Positions 13,101-23,100 of a DNA stretch of 64,000 nt are shown piece after piece. The stretch lies in the NCBI GenBank assembly GCA_020631735.1, contig CM036191.1:43597309-43661308 (forward strand), written 5' to 3'. Source of the stretch: Saccharum officinarum. Its lineage: Eukaryota; Streptophyta; Magnoliopsida; Poales; Poaceae. Each line of letters begins with the position of its first letter. Within the stretch, counting starts at the first letter, position 1. A program made the position numbers and the translations under genes. The notes beneath the pieces are model-generated. The model was not told where the DNA came from. It saw nothing but the letters and a program-made list of their open reading frames with translations, and did no database searches.

Positions 13101-14416
13101 AGAGATAATAAATAAAGCTTATCTTGTCGGAAGGCAAGACTAACACATTCATTATTAACAAGTATCTTACATTTGCCATTACCAAAATGACAATCAATTC
13201 CATCATCATCAAGTTTTGAAACACTTATCAAATTTCTACGTAAAGAGGGAACATAAAGTACTTCTTTAAGTCTAAGTACAAAGCCATTATTCAATTCTAA
13301 AGATAAATCTCCAATGGCTTCAACATTGGCTTGCACTCCATTTGCAACTTTAATCGTTCTTTCTCCTCTTTGCAAGGTTCTCGTCCCACTTAACCCCTGT
13401 AAAGAATTTACAACATGAGTAGTTGCTCCTGAATCAACCCACCAAGTGGATTTAGCATAACATAAATATAGGGATTCATCTATAAATGTAATAAATTCAT
13501 CACCTCTCTTTAGTAGAGATTTCAGGAAGTCTGGACAGTCCCTCTTGTAGTGTTCCTTCTTGAAGCAGTGCTTGCATTGATCTTTCTCAGCTCCACCATA
13601 GGAGTTGTTCTGCTGATTTTCAGAGTCCTGGGGTTTCTTTCCCTATGAATTTGAGGAAGAGCCCTTATCCCACTTGGGTTTCCCTTGTGATTTAAAATTC
13701 TTGCCATTAAAGTTCTTTCTTTTGTTATCCTTCACAAAGTGAGCGGATTCACCCTGTGAGGACTTTATCCTCTCCTCTTCTTGAGCACACATTGAAATAA
13801 GTCTTTCTATGCCCCATCTTTCAGGCTACATATTATAGTTCACAATAAAAGTGTCATATTCTTTTGGCAAAGAAGCAAAAATCAAATGAATCAGGAAATC
13901 ATCTTCCTTCAAATTCATTTCCTTTAGCTTAGATGTCATAGTGTTCATCTTCAAAATGTGTTCTCTTATACTACCACCAGTGTATTTCTCATTCACAAGC
14001 TTCTTAATCAGTGAACTTGCTGTAGCCTTGGTAGACCCAGTAAACTGACTCTTGATTTTATCAAGATATTCTGTGGCAGTAGCACATTTAGGGATTGAGC
14101 CCCTTATCTGTTCTTCTATGGTGGCCTTGGCTATCAACAGGCACTTGCGGTTGGAGAGAGTCCATTGCCTATGTTCAAGATCATATCTCATTCTTATCTC
14201 AGCATGATCACGCTTTCGAGCAGCGAAATCAGCGTCAGATTCATTTTCGTCTCTCACCGGGTCCTCTGGTTCAGTAGGACACGGTGAGGTGATGGCAAAA
14301 TCGACCTCTCCTAACGCAAGTTCCAGTTCATATTTCTCCCGCCACACACGGTAATTGCTCCCATTGAGCGTCGGGACATTTGTTATGTTCACAATACATT
14401 TGCCTCCTGAAACCAC
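10113..14416 (-). pseudogene. Copia gag-pol polyprotein, broken
   Basis: Reading down the minus strand: a UBN2-type gag region from ATG 14416; a CX2CX4HX4C zinc knuckle (near 13580-13540); a protease-like DSGA motif (near 13435); an integrase with the HHCC finger and D-D-E core; a reverse transcriptase with YVDDILLAS (near 11150); and an RNase H ending near 10113. In-frame stops lie at 13826-13828, 13643-13645, 12620-12622, 12251-12253, 11549-11551 and 10314-10316. A one-base frameshift lies near 11020-11035, between the IHRDR and GLSQKAY segments. Several stops fall where the family normally has Arg CGA or Gln CAG (for example SD-stop-GGEY and RFKA-stop-LVVKGF), consistent with C-to-T decay of methylated DNA. 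Confidence 0.9.
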
Positions 14417-15800
14417 ACCAGAGTTAGTGAGAAAAGTTTATACATAAAATCACATGCTTTAACTCAACGTTGGTCAAATTAAAACATATAATTCATCCAT
14501 ACAAAAATTTTACATCACCGTTGGGCAGAAATAAAATTAATGCACAATTTCTCATGAATCAAAATTATAATATTGTTATTAACAACGTTGGTCAGAAAAT
14601 AACAACATTATAATCTCATTAAAATTATCAGAAATTCGTCATTTCTCTTAAAATTAAATTATCTCGTTGATTCAAATTTAATCAAAGAGAACAATAATTA
14701 TCATGCACAGCGGAAACATTAATAATATTTCATATTATTATTTTCTAGAAGCACTAAAAAATTTTTCAGTATTTTCTGAGCAAAATGTCGTTGGACAAAA
14801 TTGCACGGAAAATTCATATCAAAATTCTATTCAAATTCATTCAAATATTCATCGAATACATGTCAAAGGAATTACTTCTAAAAAAATCATCTTCTTGAAA
14901 TTCGGCCCGAAGGCCCATCTCACTCGGCCTGCTTCGGCCCAGCCGCGCGCCTTGTGCCCTCCCCGCGCCTAGCAAAAAAACGGCCCGCGACCTGCTTTAG
15001 CCGCGCGTGAAGGCGCGCCCCCGCGCCTGGGCCTTAACGTGGGCCTGGGCCGGGATTCCTGCCCGACACGCGCGCCCGCCTAGGCCGAATTAGGCCCAGC
15101 TTGCCGCCGGGCAGATCTGATCCGTTCATTCCCATCGGACGGTTTGTCCGTTTCCTTCACGGGATCAAAAACCGGCTGGAGGCCGGCTACACCCAAAAAC
15201 CCTAGGGTCATTTCTTTTCTCCCCCCGGCTTCCTTAGTTGCACAGCAGCGGCGGCGCCCATGGCAACCGGCCCCACCGACAAGAACCGCCGGAGCAGGGT
15301 ATCCACCGGAGGATCCACCCAGCTCGCCTCTTCTTCTTTCTCCCTCCCCTTCTCCGTAAGCCACGCACAGAGCAGCAGCAGCTAGCGGCTACCCATTGCG
15401 GCCGGAGGAGCGGGAGATCGGCGCTGCCGCGAGCCCCTCGCCGGCGAACGTGCTCGCCCGTGGCTGAGCACGTCGCCATCGAGCGGCCTCGCGGTAGTGC
15501 CCTACATCGCGCGTGCCACGACGGTGGCCATGGGTTCATCCCACACGGCGTCTAAAGACCCGCCGGCGGTGACGGACGACATGACCTAGGTAGGTCCTTC
15601 GTCCTTGTTTTCTTCTTTTTACCCATTCTCCATCTAGGGTTAGGGTCCATGGTTCGATTTGTTTCTTCCCGATCTGAAATCGGTTCGTTAGGGTTCGATT
15701 CGGGTTCGTTTGACTGATTCCTTTCCGATCCGAAAAACCGAATCGAGTTCGAGTTCTTCCTCGTTTCTTTGTATCCCGATCTAGGTTTCTTGTCAGTAGA
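14417..15800 (-). other. Copia untranslated leader
   Basis: This lies between the primer binding site and the gag ATG. The gag-proximal half is AT-rich and the LTR-proximal half (about 14900-15560) is GC-rich. Short frames here on either strand match nothing I know. Confidence 0.6.
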
Positions 15801-15817
15801 CCGTGGCTTTGATACCA
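15801..15817 (-). promoter_or_regulatory. Copia primer binding site (tRNA-iMet type)
   Basis: The minus strand reads TGGTATCAAAGCCACGG one base inside the 5' LTR. Plant copia elements typically carry TGGTATCAGAGC, complementary to the 3' end of initiator tRNA-Met. Here one G is changed to A. Confidence 0.8.
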
Positions 15818-15818
15818 T

Positions 15819-16328
15819 TGTTAGGTTTCATAGTTCTTAGGGTTCATTAGATCGGGTACTAGACAGTAGAAATGCGAGATCTTGATTCACAGCACATGCA
15901 ACAAAACCCTAATACACCTTCTACCACGAGTCAGAGAGGGGAAAAGGTTGGAATGGAGTAGTATTGCAAACCATCAAAGGCTATAGTGGTTGGAGCAGTC
16001 GGAGTCTCGTTTGTGGACGCCATCTGCGCTCCGGCAGCGACGTTCGGTGGAGATGGGAGTCGGTGCAGTGAAGACGGTGGCGCAGTGGAGACGGTGGCGG
16101 CTTCTCGTCACTGGCTGCACCCCTTCTCAGATCGGAATCGGGGAATATCGGTGGGGAGTGGCGGCTGAGGGTGAACCTCGTACCTAGAGCCGGTCGGCCC
16201 CCACCTCTATATATAGCGCAGTGTGACGGGGGCCCACCAACCATGTAGGGTTGGGCGCCCCCGATCAGGGCGCGAGAACAAGGCCCAAAAAGCCGTTGGG
16301 CCTAATGGTGGGAGATCAAAACCTAACA
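15819..16328 (-). repeat. Copia 5' LTR (510 bp)
   Basis: This is the same length and has the same ends as the LTR at 9559-10068. It would hold the element's own promoter and reads leftward toward gag. Confidence 0.9.
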
Positions 16329-16333
16329 AGATG
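16329..16333 (+). repeat. 5-bp target-site duplication, right copy (AGATG)
   Basis: It is identical to 9554-9558 and lies directly outside the right LTR. Confidence 0.9.
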
Positions 16334-16390
16334 CAGGGCGAGAGCGACGACGATGACGTGGGGCCCATTAGGTTATTCAAGTTCATATGA
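16334..16390 (+). pseudogene. Stranded C-terminal tail of the zinc-finger gene
   Basis: If the copia element and one target duplication are ignored, codon 160 of the zinc-finger gene continues in frame here for 18 codons to a TGA at 16388-16390. The tail is acidic (ESDDDD core followed by VGPIRL). The same peptide is readable in the second gene copy near 20553-20590, which supports it as ancestral coding sequence. It now has no start codon or promoter of its own. Confidence 0.8.
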
Positions 16391-16477
16391 AACGATACTC
16401 GTTTGAAAGTGGTTGCATATATGCTTGAGAAATTACACAGGCTCGTTTGCACCACATGCGTTTATGGATCACAAGAA

Positions 16478-16850
16478 GTTTATTTTATTTTATTCCCAAA
16501 CTCTTACTGTAATAAAAATATATAAGTACATAGCCATGCATATATATTGGAGAAACAATGTCTAATTAAGCTTTAAATTTCTGATTTTTTTTATCACCAC
16601 TGTACCATCAATACAATATTTCTTATCACCAATATACCATCAATACAAACCCATCAATACAATATTTCTTAAACTCTTACTGTAATAAAATATATAAGTA
16701 CAGAGTCATGCATATATATTGGAGAAACAAAGTCTAATTAAGCTTTAAATTTCTGATTTTTTTATCACCAATATACCATCAATACAATATTTCTTATCAC
16801 CAATATACCATCAATACAATATTTCTTATTTGAAAATTATATGTATATAT
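16478..16850 (+). repeat. AT-rich imperfect tandem duplication (about 195-bp unit)
   Basis: The phrase ACTCTTACTGTAATAAAA begins at about 16480 and again at about 16673. Both copies are followed by a shared ATGCATATATATTGGAGAAA stretch and by several ATCACCAATATACCATCAAT repeats. The last bases, running into TTTGAAAATTATATGTATAT, recur inverted at about 20620-20650 beside the second zinc-finger copy. Confidence 0.6.
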
Positions 16851-17029
16851 ATTGCTTTTAATCACGGTGAGATTTATGTACTTTTATTAGGCCTTTTTTA
16901 GACCAAAAATTACATGAAAACAAAGGGCTGGGCGGCGGAAGCCATAGATTTTCCGTAAAAAAGGTTATAATACTCTGGGGCTGGGACACGAGTAAAGCCA
17001 TTTTCCAGCGGATATATAATACTTGCATA

Positions 17030-17516
17030 GGATTAAGGCTGGATAACGAGCCGGCTCGGCTCGGCTCGGGCTCGGGATCGCTATGGCTCGGCTGTTAGGA
17101 CGAGCCAGAAAGTCAGCTTGGCTCAGCTCGTTAAAAGCTCGAGCTGGCTCGTTAGGCTCGCAAGCCAGTTATAAAAAATATACAAAATTTAATATTTGCA
17201 TTTATCAAAAGCTTGAAAATAGTAATAATACAAAAATAATATATCCAATAGCCTTAAATTGAATAAAATATTCGTATGAGCTAACATATCAACCATTTGC
17301 AGAGTGCAAGATATGAAGTAATACAAATATAATATAAGTTATGATGACTTTTTTTTCTAAAACTATGGCTCGTTTGGCTCGCGAGCCGCTTGCGAGCTAG
17401 CTCGAGTTGGCTCGTTATAGTTAACGAGCTAAAATCTTGGCTCGGCTCGGCTCGTTAGCTGAGCTAGCCACGAGCTAAGTGAGCTAGCGAGCTTCGAGTT
17501 TTTCGTCGAGCCTTAA
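17030..17516 (+). mobile_element. GGCTCG-rich fold-back element
   Basis: Both ends are dense in GGCTCG / CGAGCC words and surround an AT-rich core. The outer ends read TTAAGGCT...AGCCTTAA, and a TTA/TAA flank is possible. The arms are imperfect inverted repeats. No protein is encoded. It is a non-autonomous DNA element by structure; its family is unknown. Confidence 0.5.
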
Positions 17517-17589
17517 ATAGGATATATCCGAGAAGAACACGTCAAAAGCTAGGATTCAGAGATCTGGTCGGTGGGCAGGCAGCACGCAC

Positions 17590-17597
17590 TATATAAA
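17590..17597 (+). promoter_or_regulatory. TATA box before the split DUF1668-like gene
   Basis: TATATAAA lies 29 bp before the ATG at 17626. This is unusually close, so the real start of transcription or translation may differ. Confidence 0.4.
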
Positions 17598-17625
17598 TCG
17601 CAACCCACGCGGCTGCTGCGGTCCG

Positions 17626-19375
17626 ATGGCCGCCGACCGGCCGCTTCTGGTGGTGCACGACGAGGAGGAGGGCCACCTAGTGTACGACCCGCTGGTCGCC
17701 GATGACGAGGAGGAGATGGTGGCGGCGGCCTGCTCCCCGCGGCCCGTCACGCGCTTCCCCTCGCCGTCCGGCTGCCGCGCCTTCACCGATTCGGGCGGCG
17801 CCATCCTGGGCGCCTTCTACGACTTCTGGGGCGACATCCGGGCTACCGTTTGGTGAAAAATTATCGGACCCCAGCGGTAGAAAAGGATTTCGCGATTTTC
17901 GGTCCAAAATTTAGTCAAATCAATTTGAATTTGCCTGCGAGATTAGACAAAATTTACTAAAATTTTGACTGAAAAATCAATTTGAATCTGCAACAGAAGA
18001 CATATCAAATAGCCTTCCACTTGGCACAACAGAACTTTGAGGTACAGCGATTCAAGAATACATTAAACTATCTAAATGTTGAACAGATTAAACAGGAACG
18101 GGAGCACGGAGCAGAGGTTGCAGGCGGCGGATCGAGAGCAACGTCATCGCCTCGAGCTCTCCCTTCCAACCATCGCCACGGGCATTCGCTCCCCCTCGCA
18201 CTGATCGAGAGAGCAGGCATTCGCTCCCCCCTTGCACTAGATCGAGACCGCAGAGGACTGGACTAGAGAGGCTGGCTCCCGATGTAAGCAAGCAGCAGGA
18301 GATCGAGAGCAATGGAGGCGGTGGCGGCGGAGGGGTGAGGAGGAGAGAGAAATAAAAATCTGTTCGCCTAGGGCTTTAACCAGCTTGTTATATACCTGGG
18401 CATCAGGGGCGGATCTACCTCTAATGACTTGATTTACCACTAAATTACTGTAACAAAAATCTCAAATCACTATTAAATTTTCATGCAAATCAACATCTCT
18501 ATTGTTTTAGCCCCCCTTAATTTCCATCCTGCATCCGCCACTAATGGGCATAGATACAAGGGCCATATAGGCCTGAAAAAAATTCAAACGAGGCCGAAAG
18601 TGAAGGGCCGGTATGGGCTTTTACCGGACCCCGCCGATAGAAACGAAATTCGGAGAATTTCGGCGAAAATCGGCCAAAACCCCCTGTTGGTGCTGGGAGA
18701 TGCCGCCGCCGGCACCGTCATCAGGATGGACACCATCCTCTTCGACGGCATCTACGGCTTCGAGAAGCTCCGGCTGCTCCCTGTCCCTGGCGGGTGCTGG
18801 CAGTGGCACGCCGTCCCGCTCCTGAAGCCCCCCCGTGGGGCGCCTGGCCAAGAACGAGCTCGTGTTCGTCTCGGCGTACTGTGCAGTGGACACGCGCGTG
18901 TGGATCTCCGTCACCGGCAAGGGCACATTCTCCCTGGACGCTGCCGACGAGCACAGCACGACCGACGCCCGCGGATGCGCGACGCCGAGGGCCGCCTCGT
19001 CCGGTGGTGGCCCAACGGCCGCGGCTTCGGCTCGCCACGCGTGTTCGGTTCGGCACGTGTGGCCGGAGACGTTCCCCTGGCCCTGGCAGGAGTGCGTCAT
19101 CAGCAGCCTGGCGTACCTGGGCGACGGCAGGTTCTGCATCTGCAGCAATGAAATACCAATGGAGCCGACCAATGTACGGGCCCCACATCACCTACGATGC
19201 CTGCTGCTTCTTGGTGGTGGAGCTCAAGCGCTTGTCGTCGTCGTCTTCGTCTCCTGCTAGTAGTCTTGAGCTTGCCAAGCGTGGGAAGATGAGCTACATG
19301 TGGCCGCCGCAAGGCGGCAATCCCCCTACATGGGCTTTATCCAGCCTGCCACCTGATGATCGATTAACACTTTAA
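17626..19375 (+). pseudogene. Split, frameshifted gene resembling grass DUF1668-type proteins
   Basis: The N-terminal part (17626-17850, starting MAADRPLLVV) reads cleanly up to ...FYDFWGDI and is then cut by unrelated AT-rich DNA up to about 18665. The coding sense resumes with GTVIRMDTILFDG and continues to WQWHAVPLL. It then shifts frame at the C run near 18830 to VDTRVWISVTGKGTFSLD, and shifts again near 19165 to MYGPHITYDACCFLVVELKR before a stop at 19373-19375. The GKGTFSLD stretch is like the GTFSFD core of plant DUF1668 proteins, whose function is not established. The assignment is from memory of the family and moderate. With one insertion and at least two frame changes it cannot make a normal product. 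Confidence 0.45.
17850..18665. mobile_element. Insertion that splits the DUF1668-like gene
   Basis: The two edges carry similar direct phrases: ATCGGACCCCAGCGGTAGAAA near 17865 and ACCGGACCCCGCCGATAGAAA near 18624, each followed by a TTTCGG..TTTTCGG stretch. A smaller inverted-repeat unit lies inside it, running from GGGGCGGATC near 18408 to ATCCGCCACT near 18533. This looks like nested insertions. No transposase is seen. Confidence 0.4.
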
Positions 19376-19770
19376 TTTGTATTGTATGCATCTACTTATA
19401 TCTATACATGATCCGTCCGTTGAAACAAAAAGAAACGCCTAGGAACAACCGGTTATTTTTAATCCTCTCAGCGACCAAATCTTTTCCATACACTTATAAC
19501 TGTCAATATAGCTATATTTACACCGCTTTATTACTATATTTACAATGATCTTTTCAATGTAATTTATTATACAAAGTGATATAATTTAGGAATAACATAA
19601 ATACATTCCAATTTTTTTAAAAAAATTTACAGACTATTTCTATGTATCTCAGACATATATGTCAACTTGTTCACAAATGTCAATATTATATATAACCCTT
19701 ACTGCCCCCTGTTGCCTCCTGCACACTCGGATCGTCTGCAGGTACCACTAGCCCCTACCTGTCATATCAG
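19376..19770. other. AT-rich intergenic DNA
   Basis: Nothing is recognised between the split gene and the MITE that follows. Confidence 0.4.
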
Positions 19771-19994
19771 GGGCCTTGTTTAGTTCCAAAATATTTCGCG
19801 AAAAAACAGTATATTCCCGTCACATCAATCTTTAGACACATATATGAAGTATTAAATATAGATAAAAAATAAAATTAATTATACAGTTGAACAAATTAAA
19901 TATTTAAGCCATGATTGGACACTAATTACCGAATAATAACGAAAAGTATTATAGTTGTATTTTGCAAAATATTTCAGGAACTATACAAGCCCCT
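19771..19994 (+). mobile_element. Tourist-like MITE (GGCCTTGTTTAG family)
   Basis: It starts GGGCCTTGTTTAGTTCC and ends ACAAGCCCC. The middle has the family's landmarks: CCCGTCACATC, a TAGACACAT..GAAG..TTAAATATAGATAAAA stretch, CATGATTGGACA and AACGAAAAG. Confidence 0.7.
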
Positions 19995-20284
19995 AATGAT
20001 GCGCCCGCGCACCCACTGCCGCAGAGGATCCTAGAGAGGGAGGGCTGCTGCACCTGTCACAGAGAGGGCTACGCACGGGCACCGAGCCGGTAGATGCTTG
20101 TCCGGCCAATCACTATGCGAGACGTGGGGCCAGTGCCTCCGTTGGCAGCAGATCAAACGGCCAGCAATTCGGTTGTTCCCGGACGCTAAAACAACCGCAT
20201 GTCATATAGCAAATCTGCAAATTAAAGAAAACCTGTATTTTACAATTTGATATGATGCTGCTCCTCTGTCAGAGGGTCATCAGA

Positions 20285-20612
20285 GGAGCGTTCCAGGCGC
20301 TGGGTGGACACCAGACGAGCCACAAGCGGCCGCTGGTGCGCGCGCACGGTCTTGAACCTCCTCCTCTGCGTGCGCCTCGGGGCCGCCACCGTGGCCAGCT
20401 ACGTGCACCGGTTCAGCACCTGCGGCCCCGTGTTCCCCACTGGGCAGCTGCTCGGCAGACACATGCGCTGCCACAGGGTGGCGACGCCGGCGGTGTTCGA
20501 TGTTGCCGTACACGTGCGGCGAGGGCTGTTGCCTTGTCATCTGTAGAGCAGGGCGAGAGCGACGACGATGACGTGGGGCCCATTAGGTTACTCTCAAGTT
20601 CATATGAAATGA
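20285..20612 (+). pseudogene. Truncated, frameshifted second copy of the C2H2 zinc-finger gene
   Basis: Similarity to the gene at 9079 begins inside finger 1. The Cys pair is missing, 9 bp are lost, and [20 protein letters not shown] remains. After a frameshift near 20360, finger 2 reads FSTCGPVFPTGQLLGRHMRCH in another frame, with the first Cys of the pair lost and QALGGH altered to QLLGRH. A further shift restores the acidic EQGESDDDDVGPIRL tail. It cannot form a working finger pair. It matters as a witness to the original C-terminus of the intact-start copy. Confidence 0.8.
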
Positions 20613-20699
20613 TATCACCAATATACATATAATTTTCAAATAAGAAATATTTTCCGAACAAAGGTTTGTCACCGCGGCCTATCAGAGCCCCCCCCCAAC

Positions 20700-21825
20700 A
20701 CCAACACCACCACCACCACCAAACAAATAGTGGGAATGATAGAATGAGAGATGAAAGAAGATGTGTGGGAGAGTGAGGTACTGATGAACAAGGGAGTGAG
20801 TAGTGGCGTACAACGGAAAGGTAAAAGCTAGAGAGCTAGCTTTTGAGCAAAAAGCACATAAGTTGCAGCTCAAACAAAACAACCTCTTTGATAGAGATGA
20901 GAGTGAGTGATGGACGGACGACGAATTGGAGGACGAAAGTGAAAGTGTGCGAGTGGGGACAGAAGGACACGGGAGAGATGGACGAACTAAGAGAAGCGAG
21001 AGTGATCGGAGACCAAGAAAAAAACTTAATTTTTTTAGTATTAGATACAGATACTTTTAGTGGACCTGTGACTGATCTATGCAAGTTTGCATAATTTTAT
21101 TTGCTGGCTTGATGCAAGCCTTATTAGTTTTCTAGTAACAAATGGATCAGCAAAGCGCAGCACAAGTTTTTTTTTTGGAACCCAAACCTATTTTTGTATC
21201 AAGACTTGAAGGAGGATATCGCCATTTACAATTCAGCTTTGCATGTCTGATGCAAGGTTTAGTAATAACCTCCCTCAAGGAAGCAAGAAGTAGATGCATG
21301 TGGATGCACTTTCCTCCCTGAGGGAAGCAGGATGGATAAGCTCGGCGCTAGTGCCACTGCAGCGTCGAGTAAGTACCTGCTCTTTGCTGCTGACTGCTGA
21401 GACGGCTTTGTGTGAGTCTGATCAGTCGCCAGTCTAGGTCAACGCAGAGTTGTTGGTTCCACATGCACGTACACGATGTGTGCATACCAGAAAGTCTGGG
21501 TCTCCTTCAGTGGATCACCAGTACGTGTACCGGTGTACGTCACCAAACAAGGAGCCATGACGATTGATGGCACATGCACGATGCGTCATATATATCCAAC
21601 ACGCTATTACATAATACTAGTACTATAGGTGATGACGATCTATATAAAACTCTACCTGTTGCGCTGTTCCGGTGATGACAATCCATAGAAATCTCATTGC
21701 ATTGTGCGCATGCATGCATCTACACCGACAGACACGTATTATCGACGACTACTGCTCTCTACGTCGTCGGCAGATAATAAATATTTCGAGTAAAACTATT
21801 GGCGAACTTAACCACCATGATTTGN
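20700..21825 (+). repeat. Segmental repeat T3 (diverged copy of T1), ends in the assembly gap
   Basis: It is collinear with T1 from about 4320 to 5780. Shared points are the GCTAGCTTTTGAG region near 20835, TGCTGGCTTGATG near 21102, the GAGGGAAGCAGGATGGA region near 21320 and the GATTGATGGCACAT region near 21560. It follows the second zinc-finger copy, whereas T1 and T2 precede the first, so it may mark an old duplication of the whole locus. Confidence 0.6.
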
Positions 21826-21924
21826 NNNNNNNNNNNNNNNNNNNNNNNNNNNNNNNNNNNNNNNNNNNNNNNNNNNNNNNNNNNNNNNNNNNNNNNNNNN
21901 NNNNNNNNNNNNNNNNNNNNNNNN
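21826..21924. other. Assembly gap (run of N, about 100)
   Basis: This is a run of N of the conventional size. The true distance is unknown, and sequence next to it is duplicated about 1 kb away, so the join may be wrong. Confidence 0.95.
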
Positions 21925-23100
21925 ATCAGCCGCACGGTGGGCAGGGAACAACCAAACAACGACAGTTTTTTTTAAATAAAAAGCACGCTACAGTACTAGA
22001 TCTTCACTGCAACAGAGACGCATCACGGAAATTTCGAGACTAATTATAGGGAAAGATATCAACATTTACATCGCTAAATAAATTTAATAGAAAAATATAT
22101 TTCAAAAAAATCAATATAATAATATTTATTTGATAGAAAAAATATTAGTAATTTTTTAATAAAGTAGTTAAAGTTGAAATTGTTGATTTCTTTTTGAATG
22201 GGACATTGTTTGATTTCTAGTGAAACAGAATCACACCCTTTTGGACGTAATGGATAATTGTCTACTCATAAGTGCACATATTCTTTTGATTTCTGTTAAA
22301 AGAAAAATGCTCCTTATGAGTAATGGAGAATCCTCCCATTGCTCAAAAAAAAAAAATGCTCCGGCAACGTCTCGTGACCTATGTTCACTTGAACCCGCTC
22401 TGCCTGCCGCCCCGTCGCATTTGCATCAAGCCAATACCAAACCCTAACTACTGCTGATATTATATTTGTTTTCATATTTCTATCCGGATTCAAATTCGAA
22501 TATAGATAGTTTTAGCCATGCTGAATAGGATATAATTGGATATCAACATCATAAATATACGATTTGAGTATTTGAATACGGATACAGTATCAGATGTTGA
22601 ATATCCGGACTCGGATACGGACAGATCTGAATCCCTCTAAACGAATTCGGTCGGAAAATATTCGTACCGTTTTCACCCCTAGCCACACAACACGGGATGG
22701 ATGACGTATTTTTTTAAATAAAATTTTTTTATTGATTAATTACAAATTTAGAAGCTGTTATTAAAAAAACTTGACATATGCAGCCTGGCTGCCGATGGGA
22801 AGTCAGTCCAGTCGGCGGCCCATCAGCCGATAGGCCTACGTGGCAGCCGACGCCCCCCAGAAAAACCAGCTTATCGGTAACTAGAGTGCCGACAGGTCAA
22901 ATTGGCACTTGTCAGCAACTGGAGGGCCGACTTGGTTGCCGATAGGTGACAACGAGCATCAGCAATAGTAGATAACAACCAAACAACGGCAGTTTTTTTT
23001 AAAAAAAAAGCACGCTACAGTACTAGATCTTAACTGCAGCAGAGACGCGTCACGGAAATTTCGGTTAACCGATTTTTTCCAGTTAAAGCAGTTCGATTCG
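21925..23100. repeat. Direct repeats of about 110 bp flanking about 900 bp
   Basis: A stretch starting AACAACCAAACAACGACAG (about 21946-22045) recurs with a few changes at about 22976-23070. Both hold AAAGCACGCTACAGTACTAG and ACGGAAATTTCG. The 900 bp between them are AT-rich, then contain a 'GCCGATAGG / GCCGACAGG' phrase (22790-22950) that also occurs near 23690-23810, 27690-27810 and 28970-29020. No gene is seen. Confidence 0.5.

Larger units (their letters stand above)
9559..16328 (-). mobile_element. Ty1-copia LTR retrotransposon, complete in structure but coding-dead
   Basis: This 6770-bp element has two 510-bp LTRs that begin TGTTAGGTTT and end AAACCTAACA, a 5-bp target duplication, a tRNA-iMet-type primer binding site, and gag, protease, integrase, reverse transcriptase and RNase H in copia order on the minus strand. 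By eye the two LTRs differ at about 15 of 510 positions, nearly all transitions. That suggests insertion on a scale of a million years if typical grass rates apply (inference). The reading frame has several stops and one frameshift, so the copy is not autonomous. No clear polypurine tract is seen at the inner edge of the left LTR. Confidence 0.93.
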
